Shown here: positions 7,782 through 15,774 of the stretch, one piece after another
Position numbering within the stretch: the first letter of the stretch is position 1
Layout: every line of letters starts with the position of its first letter
Virus record (IMG/VR): IMGVR_UViG_3300020608_000013
Location: 148,021-212,020 of that record
DNA length: 64,000 nt
Reading direction: 5' to 3' (one strand)
Origin: a virus
Translations under genes and position numbers: made by a program
Notes under the pieces: generated by a model
What the model was told of the DNA's origin: nothing
Databases searched by the model: none
The model's input: only the letters and a program-made list of their open reading frames with translations

Positions 7782-9176
7782 CTAGTTATTAAAAAAGGGT
7801 GTGTTATTTATCAAACTATGTAGTTCGTAAACAGCTTTCTCAAGTTTGATTATTTTTTCATCTTTTTCTTCAATCGTTGTCTTTAACGCTACTACGCCAT
7901 CTTTAAGCACTTTGAGGTCTTCTGACATTTTAGTATTTTTTACTACTTGTTCCTCAAGTGCGCGATTAACTAGCGTATTCACTTCACTCTGTGTTTCAAA
8001 AGCTTCGTCAACTTTAGTATTTGTAGTCAGTTGGTCGTTGAGTGTAGACCGTATGCTATCAATACTATCTGTGTTCCTTTTAATTGATGTATTGTGGCCG
8101 TTTAGAGTTGATTGTATGGTTAATATACCACTTTCAATATCCTTAAGATTGTTTGCAACCACTACGTTCTCGACAGCTTGTTCCTGAAGTATTTTATCTA
8201 CATTACCATTCCACTCTGTTTGTGTTGATTGTAATGTCTTAAGGTGTTGGTCAATGTTCTCGATGTCAGTAGTTATCGTAGCATCGAATGTTTTTTGATC
8301 TCTAAATGTGTCTTTTACTTCAGTATTAAAATTATTTTGTGTTAACAAAGCTTTCTCAATTAATGTCAATTGAGTATCGTTACTATCCACACGCAGGCTA
8401 AGGGCGTTATGTATCGCCATTGTGGGTAAGTCGTCAATAGCTTTTATTTTAATTTTGATGGGGTCGAGTGCAGATTTCAGACTATATGGTGTAATTAATG
8501 TGTTGGTACTAAGACCTTCTTTCGTTTCTATCCTAGTAGCGAGGGCGCAATTTTCAACCTTTTCAAGCCCTAATTGTTGTTTAGTCACATTGTGCGGATT
8601 ATCATCCATAGTAGTATGCGCGAGAAAAGTCTGGTAGCACTGTTTTGTTTCTGAAATAGCTGTTGCGACTCGACCAACCGCTTCAATTAATTCTGCATGA
8701 CCGTTTACACGATTAAAATCTTGATCGTGAGGTTCAGGTGGGAAAATGTTCCACCGATCGGCCAGTTGGTCCCATGAAACTGTTCGTGGGTTATAGGCAC
8801 GATCAGCCAACAACTTATACACTTCAACATAATCTACTTTATTACCTACCCCAAGCGTCTGATATGTGACAGCGATAGTACCTGCTAGTAGGGGGTTTAA
8901 AAAATGTATTCCTCCATATATCGGATATGTTCTAACGGTATTTGTTGCAGCAATGTAAGGTATTGTGAAACTATAGTCTTTACCTTCAACCAATTTTACA
9001 TAATCACCATCATCGTTATAATGGAGTATAGTGAAGTTGTCGGTTATAAAAAAAGGCGATTGCTTTAAAATAACGTATTGGTAGGTTAAATCATTATTAG
9101 GTGTTAGCGTATGAAGTTCACTCTCTACCAAATTATCAACACTTTTACCCGTTTGATCTACCTTGTAAGTCTGCAT
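7782..9176 (-). CDS. Tail fibre protein with NPHNVTK motif and long coiled coil
   Basis: 464 aa. Residues 1-125 are a beta-rich domain, probably for attachment to the baseplate or tail. Residues about 187-210 contain HTTMDDNPHNVTKQQLGLEK, the motif widely seen in phage fibre shafts. From about 240 to 455 there are regular heptads ending in EKDEKIIKLEKAVYELH, a long trimeric-type coiled coil. The short C-terminus (NNTPFFNN) suggests that a separate protein forms the tip, probably the next two genes. First gene of its leftward unit, after AGAGG. Confidence 0.8.
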   Translation of the reverse strand: MQTYKVDQTGKSVDNLVESELHTLTPNNDLTYQYVILKQSPFFITDNFTILHYNDDGDYVKLVEGKDYSFTIPYIAATNTVRTYPIYGGIHFLNPLLAGTIAVTYQTLGVGNKVDYVEVYKLLADRAYNPRTVSWDQLADRWNIFPPEPHDQDFNRVNGHAELIEAVGRVATAISETKQCYQTFLAHTTMDDNPHNVTKQQLGLEKVENCALATRIETKEGLSTNTLITPYSLKSALDPIKIKIKAIDDLPTMAIHNALSLRVDSNDTQLTLIEKALLTQNNFNTEVKDTFRDQKTFDATITTDIENIDQHLKTLQSTQTEWNGNVDKILQEQAVENVVVANNLKDIESGILTIQSTLNGHNTSIKRNTDSIDSIRSTLNDQLTTNTKVDEAFETQSEVNTLVNRALEEQVVKNTKMSEDLKVLKDGVVALKTTIEEKDEKIIKLEKAVYELHSLINNTPFFNN

Positions 9177-9235
9177 AATTAGACCTCTTTAAATTATCTA
9201 GAAATTTAGTCAACCTATTACAAACGAGGAAAGTG
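9177..9235. promoter_or_regulatory. Divergent intergenic region between fibre and structural gene
   Basis: The 59 bases between two divergent starts must hold both promoters. It is AT-rich, with Shine-Dalgarno sites at both ends (AGAGG leftward, GAGGAAA rightward). The TATATTATA motif is absent, so this virion module seems to use a different promoter class. Confidence 0.45.
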
Positions 9236-10444
9236 ATGTTAATTTATATAGCTTATCATTATAAATGTCGTAAAAAAGGGCGTTATACACGTACCGAAGC
9301 AAATGACAGCCTGTCTGATATATTCAAAAACCCTTATGTGAAAGCAGAGGTGAGTGAAGATGGTGTTGTTAAATATTTAGATTTAGAACCTTATCGCGCA
9401 CAATATGATCAATCACCCATAACAATAAGTGAATTCATAAACGCTTTAACAGATTACGAGCGTTTCTTATCTTTAAAACTCTACACACAGATCGATCGTG
9501 TGGAATATGAGGAATTATATTCTTGTGGGTATACGGTCTTCCTGGGTAAAGAAGGTGAATACGTCCCTGAAGGCTATCCGCTAACAGCGATGGACGATCT
9601 CATTATTAAACGCCCTAATAGTAGTTTTGATAAGCAAGCTTTCTTTGAAGCTTGTGTCGTTACAGTCAATGGGTTCCTCTACCCTATAAAATATACTAAT
9701 GACGAACTCTATGTGAGTAAGGCAGGTCGATCGCGACATATTACCCCAGTGACAAAACAGAACACTATCGGTATTATAAACTTTCAAAACATAGGGGTAA
9801 TCCGAACAATTCCTTTAGAAGATGTAACAGTCAACCCCTACATTGATAACATCGATCTGTTCAAAGGGTTGGTCATTAACTATCCACGTAAAGAGGGTAA
9901 AAGTTATTTAGTGTCTATTGGTGGTTATCTACACCACTTTCCTACAGACTATCTACTACTTAATGATAAACTAACTATATTTTTAGATAAAACGCCTTAT
10001 ATGGAGAGATTGTTAGATACTATACGTATGTTAGACGTTAGTCAATTAGAACTCCCTAAAAGCGATGACGCTACATTAGATAAATCTTTCGTTACGTCAG
10101 ATAGTTTCATCCGAAGGTATTTAAATATGCCTCAAAGTTTCATTATTGAGATCGATACACCGTTCATTGAGACTGAAGTACAGTCTATTAAAAACGGAAG
10201 AATCCCAAATCGATTTCGTTGGTATGATGAACCGAGAGACCTACTAATAACAAATTACGGTAATGTTAGTAATTACGATAAAACGTATTACGGCGATTGG
10301 TTAGTAAAAGTTCTAGACCCTTTATCGTACCGCTATCGTCATAATGAGAGAATGCCTGAAAGATACGGTAATAGCGCTAGAATACCTGGCGTATACACAC
10401 CATCAACCTTCTCTCATTTCCTTTCCATTTTAAAATATAGTTGA
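9236..10444 (+). CDS. Probable virion structural protein, 402 aa
   Basis: Rightward gene. ATG 9236 is preferred over GTG 9233 because GAGG sits six bases before it. Mixed beta-rich protein without signal or membrane segments. The C-terminus is basic and tyrosine-rich (YRYRHNERMPERYGNSARIPG). Assignment as structural rests only on its place opposite the fibre genes and its overall look. Confidence 0.5.
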   Translation: MLIYIAYHYKCRKKGRYTRTEANDSLSDIFKNPYVKAEVSEDGVVKYLDLEPYRAQYDQSPITISEFINALTDYERFLSLKLYTQIDRVEYEELYSCGYTVFLGKEGEYVPEGYPLTAMDDLIIKRPNSSFDKQAFFEACVVTVNGFLYPIKYTNDELYVSKAGRSRHITPVTKQNTIGIINFQNIGVIRTIPLEDVTVNPYIDNIDLFKGLVINYPRKEGKSYLVSIGGYLHHFPTDYLLLNDKLTIFLDKTPYMERLLDTIRMLDVSQLELPKSDDATLDKSFVTSDSFIRRYLNMPQSFIIEIDTPFIETEVQSIKNGRIPNRFRWYDEPRDLLITNYGNVSNYDKTYYGDWLVKVLDPLSYRYRHNERMPERYGNSARIPGVYTPSTFSHFLSILKYS

Positions 10445-10451
10445 TAATAAA

Positions 10452-10898
10452 ATGATCGAAATGATTGTCGCCCATACCCCCAACCGAGTAATAGGTTCTA
10501 ACGGACACCTCCCTTGGAAAAATAAAAACGATATGGTTTGGTTTAAAAAGCATACCGTTGGTAAAGCTATCGTAATGGGTCGTAATACATATGACTCGAT
10601 AGGTAGACCTTTACCAAAACGACGTAATATTGTTGTTTCTCGTACTTTAGAGATAGGGAGAATAAACAATATTATGGTTGCTAGAACACCACCTTTGGAA
10701 GGTAATTACATGGTCATTGGCGGTGCTGCGATATATGAGCACTATTTACCCTATGCAGATATACTTTATCGCACAATACTCCATAAAGAGTATGGAGGTG
10801 ACACTTACTTCCCAGTAATCGATGAAAAGTTGTTCAAAATCGTTTTTGCGTCTACTGATAGTGACGCAACTTACCAAATACTTGAGAGAAAAAAATAA
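10452..10898 (+). CDS. folA: Dihydrofolate reductase
   Basis: 148 aa, about ten residues shorter than the E. coli enzyme. Reduces dihydrofolate to tetrahydrofolate with NADPH, supplying one-carbon units for thymidylate synthesis. Seen motifs: IGSNGHLPWKNKNDM at 14-28, with Asp27 as the substrate-binding acid; VMGRNTYDSIGRPLPKRRN at 41-59, NADPH binding; VIGGAAIYEHYLPYAD at 88-103; and the C-terminal GGDTYFP. All key residues are present. It starts seven bases after the structural gene, with only a weak ribosome site, so it is probably coupled. No thymidylate synthase gene is in the window. Confidence 0.95.
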   Translation: MIEMIVAHTPNRVIGSNGHLPWKNKNDMVWFKKHTVGKAIVMGRNTYDSIGRPLPKRRNIVVSRTLEIGRINNIMVARTPPLEGNYMVIGGAAIYEHYLPYADILYRTILHKEYGGDTYFPVIDEKLFKIVFASTDSDATYQILERKK

Positions 10899-10911
10899 AC
10901 GACAAAGGTTA

Positions 10912-10947
10912 TACACGTTACTATAGCTTAAGCTATAGTAACGTGTA
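10912..10947. terminator. Convergent terminator palindrome
   Basis: Perfect 36-base palindrome (18 bp) between the rightward folA and the leftward gene ending at 10953. Bidirectional terminator by position. Confidence 0.75.
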
Positions 10948-10952
10948 ACGCC

Positions 10953-11120
10953 TTATTCTGTGATACACTCTAGGGCACACAAGAAGATCGGGTCATACCC
11001 ATGTTGATTTTCGCAAAGTACGGGTTTGTCTTCATCTTTATACTTATCTTCTAAGTAATCAATAAAAGATTTACGACCTTCATTCGTGTCGTCAGAGGTA
11101 TCACGGCGATGTACCGTCAT
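10953..11120 (-). CDS. Small hypothetical protein, 55 aa
   Basis: Starts at ATG 11120, twenty bases inside the end of the 364-aa gene, and stops at TAA 10953 just before the palindrome. Charged N-terminus, then a short Cys-containing hydrophobic end (FLCALECITE). Function unknown. Its position between a gene and a terminator supports it. Confidence 0.6.
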   Translation of the reverse strand: MTVHRRDTSDDTNEGRKSFIDYLEDKYKDEDKPVLCENQHGYDPIFLCALECITE

Positions 11121-12195
11121 CGTTAGTTACCTCATTCTTGCGAGCATAGCGAAGGATCGCGTTTTCGATTTCGCTAAGTTGTCCTAAATCAATAGATGAA
11201 GGGTGTTGTCGAAGGTAGTGTGTGTATGCCTCCTCTACGGTATCGTATTGAGGACACACTTGTTTCACTGCATAGGTGAGTAGTCTTGTGTCCGTATAAT
11301 CACTAAAGCTCGACCAAGCCGTCTTAAACGAACACCCTCTTTTTGCTAAAAGGGCGAGTACTCTCATTAGAGCCATTGTACCGCTATCAATGTTTACGGG
11401 TATGAAAGTTCTATCCATTGTCTGTGCTGCGAAAAGAACATACTCATACCAACCTGGAACATTTCCAGGGTAGTTTTTAATAGCGATCTTTTTTAGCACA
11501 TGTGTTAAGTCGTCACCTAACTCTAGTAAAACATCTGCAATACTTTGGTCAGTCTCTTCACAAATTAGGGGGTAGAGGGGTAGTACTGCCTCATAACCTC
11601 CTTTTAAAGCCACTAAATTATTATGCTTTAGTAATAGTCGCGCCAAAGGGATTGCGTCGCTAAAGTGGTAAGTGATGTCATTAGCGAGGTCTTCGTATTT
11701 TTTTCGACGTTCAAAACCAACATCGTTAAGTCTCAAAGCCTTTTTACCCAACGCTATGTAAGTCTTTTCTAATAACGACCACTCCAAGCCATTGTTGATG
11801 TATACATGGTCTTTAAAGATATTATCATAACAGGTTGGGCTTGAGTCCCGTTCCCGCATTGTTTCACGGATAGTCTTGACCACAAAGCTATTATTATGGA
11901 ATAGCGCTCTGTTTAGCCTAAGCGCTTGAGGTGTATCGACATTTAGTTTAGCTAAAATGTTAATACTAACCGTTTCAGCGACTGTTGCGCTATTTTCTGA
12001 ACTTATTCCCAGCGTGGCATGATAGGCGTAGAACATACACTCTAAAGGTGTTATATCTCGATTATTCGTTTTAGCTCTTGCAAGTTTTTTATTCGCTTCA
12101 CGAACCATATTATCCATGTCCTTGGGTTCTACAGAAGAAACTAGTCCAAGGTCTTTTACAAAAACTTTAATTTCGTTTGGGGTAATTGTATCCAT
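11101..12195 (-). CDS. Helical-family protein, 364 aa, function unknown
   Basis: Almost entirely helical by sequence, with no signal or membrane segment. It opens with MDTITPNEIKVFVKDLG, a variant of the [TS]-P-x-[EQ] motif shared across the 11-31 kb genes, and repeats similar helix pairs. Arg/Lys-Asp pairs and periodic leucines suggest a helical-repeat solenoid. The ATG follows AAGG. Confidence 0.65.
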   Translation of the reverse strand: MDTITPNEIKVFVKDLGLVSSVEPKDMDNMVREANKKLARAKTNNRDITPLECMFYAYHATLGISSENSATVAETVSINILAKLNVDTPQALRLNRALFHNNSFVVKTIRETMRERDSSPTCYDNIFKDHVYINNGLEWSLLEKTYIALGKKALRLNDVGFERRKKYEDLANDITYHFSDAIPLARLLLKHNNLVALKGGYEAVLPLYPLICEETDQSIADVLLELGDDLTHVLKKIAIKNYPGNVPGWYEYVLFAAQTMDRTFIPVNIDSGTMALMRVLALLAKRGCSFKTAWSSFSDYTDTRLLTYAVKQVCPQYDTVEEAYTHYLRQHPSSIDLGQLSEIENAILRYARKNEVTNDDGTSP

Positions 12196-12248
12196 TTTCT
12201 TTTACCTTGTGTTGAAGGGCCTGATGTATTAACAGACCCTTGTTAAAT

Positions 12249-12887
12249 TTAAAGAGTGTTAAGATAACTGTGTTGGTGGATGTCTACTTTACTGTAGACT
12301 TCCTTAAAAGTTTTTGCAGTACCCACATCACCCTTTGACTCGACATCATCAAGTATGTCAAGCGCAAGTTGTGACAATTCTATAGTAATTGCCTGAGTGA
12401 ACACACCGTTACTTTCTAAGTAACGTATCGCGTTGCGGTATCCCATACCGTCATCCACCAAGTTTAGAACTTTAGTAATGAGTTCTCTCGATGCAACGTC
12501 TGGCCCTTCTTCGATCATGGCTTTCGCATAAGGAGTCTGATGGTTCCTTAATTTAAAGCGATAAAGCCATTTGTCAATGGCTGTAAATGCCTTAGCATCA
12601 ACCACTCTCAAAGAGGGTCTAACAGCGAAAAATTCTGTTAACCTCTCTAACATTTTTTCAGTGGAGTAGAAACTTAACAACCACGAAGGACTAAGTTTTA
12701 CACTTAGACGTTTAGCCATAAATGTAAAAAGGGGTGCGTTATTCTCACCTTTACAGTGACGCACCGTTGCTAGATGTTTATGCCGATGATAGCATAAATA
12801 GAGTGTGTAGAAATCAGCAATCTCTCTCGGGTTGAGGTTCTTCACCTTACTAATTACTTCTGACGGGTTTCTCGCATCAAATGACAT
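12249..12887 (-). CDS. Helical-family protein, 212 aa, function unknown
   Basis: Predicted all-alpha. Near residue 18 it has LNPREIADFYTLYLCYHRHKH, a clear instance of the P-x-E-x3-helix-Y motif recurring in this region. It starts with TAATG overlap on the upstream stop and GGGGGG before it, so it is coupled to the 108-aa gene. Confidence 0.65.
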   Translation of the reverse strand: MSFDARNPSEVISKVKNLNPREIADFYTLYLCYHRHKHLATVRHCKGENNAPLFTFMAKRLSVKLSPSWLLSFYSTEKMLERLTEFFAVRPSLRVVDAKAFTAIDKWLYRFKLRNHQTPYAKAMIEEGPDVASRELITKVLNLVDDGMGYRNAIRYLESNGVFTQAITIELSQLALDILDDVESKGDVGTAKTFKEVYSKVDIHQHSYLNTL

Positions 12888-13213
12888 TATTCACCCCCCA
12901 AGATTCTTGAATCGAGTCTAATCTGTGTTAAGATTAGGTTCACAAATTCTACTAGGACAGTAGGGTCTTTTTCACTAAAGTTTTTCAAGAAAGCTATAGT
13001 GTTAATATAACCTGCTATGTTAGACTTCATCATCCAGACATGGGTTTTTAAACAGGGTGATAAATCCTTATCACTAGTTACGCTCATAATCTTATTCTCT
13101 ATTTTCATTAAATAAGGTGTTATTTCTTCGTTAATGAATTCGAGAAAAGCCTTATGAGAGTATTTATCTTCCCGTGTATATTTTTGATTTTTAGTAATTA
13201 ATTTTAAAATCAT
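12887..13213 (-). CDS. Hypothetical helical protein, 108 aa
   Basis: Not recognised. Four or so amphipathic helices, basic N-terminus. Its ATG overlaps the stop of the preceding gene (ATGA) and its own stop overlaps the next ATG. Part of a five-gene coupled chain, 14331 to 12249. Confidence 0.65.
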   Translation of the reverse strand: MILKLITKNQKYTREDKYSHKAFLEFINEEITPYLMKIENKIMSVTSDKDLSPCLKTHVWMMKSNIAGYINTIAFLKNFSEKDPTVLVEFVNLILTQIRLDSRILGGE

Positions 13214-13419
13214 AATAAGTTCTCCCTTTTTAATAAACGAATTACTTCACTCTTTGCCATAATAAACCCACATGAGCATAATAGTTTATGGGTGTTCTCT
13301 ATCGTCAACTCTTCGGGAGCCAACGAATGTAAGATGTTTTTTATCTCATCACCCTTACACACTTCACCAGCGTGCTCGGTTTTAGACGTTAAGTCAATGT
13401 CGGGTATTGGTGTTAGCAT
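13210..13419 (-). CDS. Small hypothetical protein, 69 aa
   Basis: The frame is open to a TTG at 13443, but ATG 13419 (MLTPIPDIDL) sits one base after the upstream stop with GAGG in front and is the better start. It includes a helical segment LAPEELTIENTHKLLCSCG. Function unknown. Confidence 0.6.
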   Translation of the reverse strand: MLTPIPDIDLTSKTEHAGEVCKGDEIKNILHSLAPEELTIENTHKLLCSCGFIMAKSEVIRLLKRENLL

Positions 13420-13420
13420 T

Positions 13421-13561
13421 TTATCCCTCATCTGTATCAACAATGTTTATTTCTAAGAAATCGTCAAAAGGGTAGTCGATTTCCTCTTCTTGTGAGTCGT
13501 TCACGGTATCTGTTTCATGCACTTCTTCATGCTTTTCAGTGTCAATGAGACTTTTTTTCAT
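13421..13561 (-). CDS. Small acidic protein, 46 aa
   Basis: ATG 13561 to TAA 13421. Extremely acidic (SQEEEIDYPFDDFLEI and VDTDEG), with a basic MKKS start. No clear homologue known to me. Such acidic mini-proteins may mimic DNA or bind host proteins, but that is speculation. It lies in the coupled chain with one base to the next start. Confidence 0.6.
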   Translation of the reverse strand: MKKSLIDTEKHEEVHETDTVNDSQEEEIDYPFDDFLEINIVDTDEG

Positions 13562-13581
13562 GGGTAGTCCTATCTTTAAAG

Positions 13582-14331
13582 TTAATAGTGGTTTGTGTAG
13601 TGTTTAATACGCAACTCCTCATCTATCTTTTTGAAAAGAGCGCCTAAACTCCCTTGGGGTTCTTTTAAGTACATATCTCCCTCTAAGGCAGATAAGTAGG
13701 AGACTGCCCCAGGTAATTTAAAGAACATTTTAGTCAATAACGTGTGTTCTCCAAACACTTTCTCGAATTCCACGCTTTCTAGGAAGATATGGTCTAAGTC
13801 TTCATGATACACACGTACTGCTACAGCACATATCTGGTTTTGTATCATAAGGGGTAGTGGTTTCAACCACTTTTCAACCATGTCTCTAATGAAGCCCTTA
13901 CCACCAGGGTTATAATGGTAGTGAGCAAGTTCGGGAAACGTGAGTTTCTCCACATCAATATTTAGACGATCGACATCGACACTCTCCAAACTCGTTCTTT
14001 TTAGTAAAGATTCTCGGTAGCTCATCGCTAACAAATAGCGATGGGCTGGTACATTAGGGTCAGGTACTTTACTCTCTATACAATGGTTGAGGAAAACCAC
14101 ATTTAGTATGTCCGTATAGTGGACATAATTAAAATCTTTCATTATATCCTCATACTCTTCTTTAGTACAGGGTGTTAAATTATCGAGGTCTACGTGATCG
14201 CGGACTGAAACATCGCTTTTGATAGCATCTATCATTTTTGGCGTTAAACTCGTTACACCAAAATGGTATTTGTAGAACTTAATTTTGTCTAAATAACTTT
14301 TCCATTTAGTAAGTGGGTTTGTAGTGATCAT
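13582..14331 (-). CDS. Helical-family protein, 249 aa, function unknown
   Basis: Starts after AGGAG. All-alpha. Carries two motif-like segments, SLTPKMIDAIKSD (about 28) and NLTPCTKEEYEDIMKDFNYV (about 52). Several aromatic/His-rich helices. First gene of the chain that runs to 12249. Confidence 0.65.
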   Translation of the reverse strand: MITTNPLTKWKSYLDKIKFYKYHFGVTSLTPKMIDAIKSDVSVRDHVDLDNLTPCTKEEYEDIMKDFNYVHYTDILNVVFLNHCIESKVPDPNVPAHRYLLAMSYRESLLKRTSLESVDVDRLNIDVEKLTFPELAHYHYNPGGKGFIRDMVEKWLKPLPLMIQNQICAVAVRVYHEDLDHIFLESVEFEKVFGEHTLLTKMFFKLPGAVSYLSALEGDMYLKEPQGSLGALFKKIDEELRIKHYTNHY

Positions 14332-14369
14332 CGAGTCTTCTCCTGTTTAACGGGTTTTCTTAAATCTAC

Positions 14370-14401
14370 CAAGGTACGACGGCATTCACCATCGTACCTT
14401 G
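14370..14401 (-). terminator. Intergenic hairpin
   Basis: 10-bp stem (14370-14379 with 14392-14401) with a partly paired loop, eight bases after the stop at 14409. No long T-run, so it may be a processing or attenuation site. Confidence 0.55.
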
Positions 14402-14408
14402 AGGTCGT

Positions 14409-15209
14409 TTAATTTGCAGTAGTTGTAAGATTCTTTAATAAATTTACTAAGTCTATTAATGGTCGAATCTCTGGATATAGTGACTTTTGTAAGTCAAGTT
14501 CTCCGCAACCATTAACTTCGTAATGTTTCACCATCTCTTCTAACGGTGCTTTGATCACACTATCCTTCTTCAAAAAATCTGCAATAACCTCACACTCTTC
14601 TTCAGAGTGGTATTTAGCCACTACACGAAGAACATAGCGTTTTACGTGAGTCATGTTAAAAAACTCCTCGTGAGTGCCCATGTAAATTAATAGGCTAGTT
14701 AACGACAAGATTTGTTTTGTAGGTTTTAATTGCATTAAAAAGGAAAGGTCGTTGTTTTTATTGGGAGGTAGTCTACGTTCTATAGCACGCTTATAGTAAG
14801 CTATTTTGTCGAAATATTTACTAACCGCACTATCCTTCGTATCTTGTACATACCCTTTTGGATATTTCAATGGGTCGTTTCTCATTAGGGTGGCAAGGTC
14901 TACTGCTTGTTCCTTGGGTATCTCAAACGCTTCCGCATGTTCATAGTAGTCTGCACTACCCCAATAACTGCGTAGATAAGACGGTGTAGCATTTAATAGA
15001 GCGTTATTCGCAAAATGCTCGATTGTTGCAACAAATCGGTAGTGTTTGGGTATATCGTCTAAAGGCGGTCTTTTCTTTTTCTTGCTTTGAGTTCCAAAAG
15101 CGCTCAAATCGTTCCAATTGATCAATGTTCTATCAAATTCTTCAAGCGCTTCCAACACTTGTTTCTCTGATGGTGTTCCCGCAAGGTCTGACGAGTCTTC
15201 TTTAGTCAT
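14409..15209 (-). CDS. Helical protein, 266 aa, paralogue of the gene at 15765
   Basis: Clear paralogue of the 379-aa gene upstream over its last 210 residues: SYLRSYWGSADYYEHAEAF matches SYLLSYWGGEAYAEHAKAL, LTSLLIYMGTHEEFF matches LTSLLIVVGEYSEFF, and SLYPEIRPLIDL matches TLYPEVKPFLNI. It lacks the longer N-terminal helical region of that gene. Lys-rich KKKKRPPL near residue 42. Function unknown. Promoter motif 62 bases upstream. Confidence 0.7.
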   Translation of the reverse strand: MTKEDSSDLAGTPSEKQVLEALEEFDRTLINWNDLSAFGTQSKKKKRPPLDDIPKHYRFVATIEHFANNALLNATPSYLRSYWGSADYYEHAEAFEIPKEQAVDLATLMRNDPLKYPKGYVQDTKDSAVSKYFDKIAYYKRAIERRLPPNKNNDLSFLMQLKPTKQILSLTSLLIYMGTHEEFFNMTHVKRYVLRVVAKYHSEEECEVIADFLKKDSVIKAPLEEMVKHYEVNGCGELDLQKSLYPEIRPLIDLVNLLKNLTTTAN

Positions 15210-15270
15210 TTTCTTTTCCTTAATGATTTAGGTTAAAGTTACTGAGCTACGCACTATGGTAACTCAACAT

Positions 15271-15279
15271 TATAATATA
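15271..15279 (-). promoter_or_regulatory. Phage promoter motif, copy 2
   Basis: TATATTATA in context ACAGGCGTATATTATAATG, 62 bases before the ATG at 15209. It shares the ACAGGYGTATATTATA context with the copies at 17977 and 40124. Confidence 0.7.
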
Positions 15280-15334
15280 CGCCTGTATTAATTTATATTA
15301 AAACACTTTTTCAAAAAAAAATAAACTAGAGTAA

Positions 15335-15369
15335 TATAGACCAAGTTGGGCAACCCAACTTGGTCTATA
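15335..15369 (-). terminator. Strong terminator hairpin
   Basis: Perfect 16-bp stem with a 3-base loop (CAA). A T-run on the leftward strand (AAAAAAAAA at 15313-15322 on +) begins about 12 bases on. It closes the transcript that contains the KilA-N remnant. Confidence 0.75.
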
Positions 15370-15394
15370 CCTTCTATCAACCTGCGTAAATTCT

Positions 15395-15418
15395 AATTGT
15401 GTCGAATTCGACATAATT
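15395..15418. repeat. Near-perfect 24-base palindrome
   Basis: AATTGTGTCGAA / TTCGACATAATT, one G-T pair. It shares the CGAATTCG centre with the longer palindrome at 15702. Just left of the pseudogene remains; could fold in the RNA. Confidence 0.5.
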
Positions 15419-15473
15419 AAAACATCGTCATACATACTTTTTAAACAAATCGACGTTCTTAAAGTTAATTAAT

Positions 15474-15774
15474 TCAACTATCTTTCGTCAGGAGACGTAT
15501 TTACTGAATAGCTGTTTTGTTTAACAGTTCAAGACGTTCTTGCTGTGGCGTACATTAAGCGTTTCTAGATTAGCAAAACAAGCCAGTTGCGAAACGTCTG
15601 CATACCACCGTAACGACCTACTCTACTTTGTATACCTATAGCGTTGGTAGCCTGAACCCATTCTTTAACGCTAATTATATAGCTATTCAAACCTACAACA
15701 CTTCTAATTCTATCGAATTCGATAGAATTAGAATTAGGGTTATAAATGCGTTCCCAAACGCCTTCTACATTTTT
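15474..15774 (-). pseudogene. Degenerate KilA-N domain gene remnant
   Basis: Two fragments in different frames. Fragment 1 (15774 to 15604, 57 codons) reads through VWERIYNPNSNSIEF, GLNSYIISVKEWVQATNAIG and QSRVGRYGG, the middle of a phage KilA-N domain. Fragment 2 (15554 to 15474) reads TPQQERLELLNKTAIQ, then a stop, then IRLLTKDS, matching the usual C-terminal end of such proteins with one CAA-to-TAA change. The N-terminal third, about 100 or more central codons and the reading frame are lost. KilA-N proteins are DNA-binding proteins of phages and large DNA viruses. Fragment 1 begins inside the 3' end of the 379-aa gene, suggesting recombination here. Assignment is from remembered family sequence. 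Confidence 0.75.
15702..15733. repeat. Perfect 32-base palindrome
   Basis: TTCTAATTCTATCGAA mirrored exactly, centred on CGAATTCG. It lies within the KilA-N remnant (codons of NSNSIEFDRIR), about 30 bases after the stop at 15765. It can act as the terminator of that gene, although no U-tract follows. Confidence 0.7.

Noticed and set aside
7846-8187. Rightward 113-codon frame
   Set aside because: Shadow of the fibre coiled coil; Ser/Val/Phe-rich text typical of antisense of Glu/Lys/Thr coding.
15371-15700. Possible tRNA or structured RNA gene in the gap
   Set aside because: No cloverleaf could be drawn; the sequence is better explained as broken KilA-N coding sequence.
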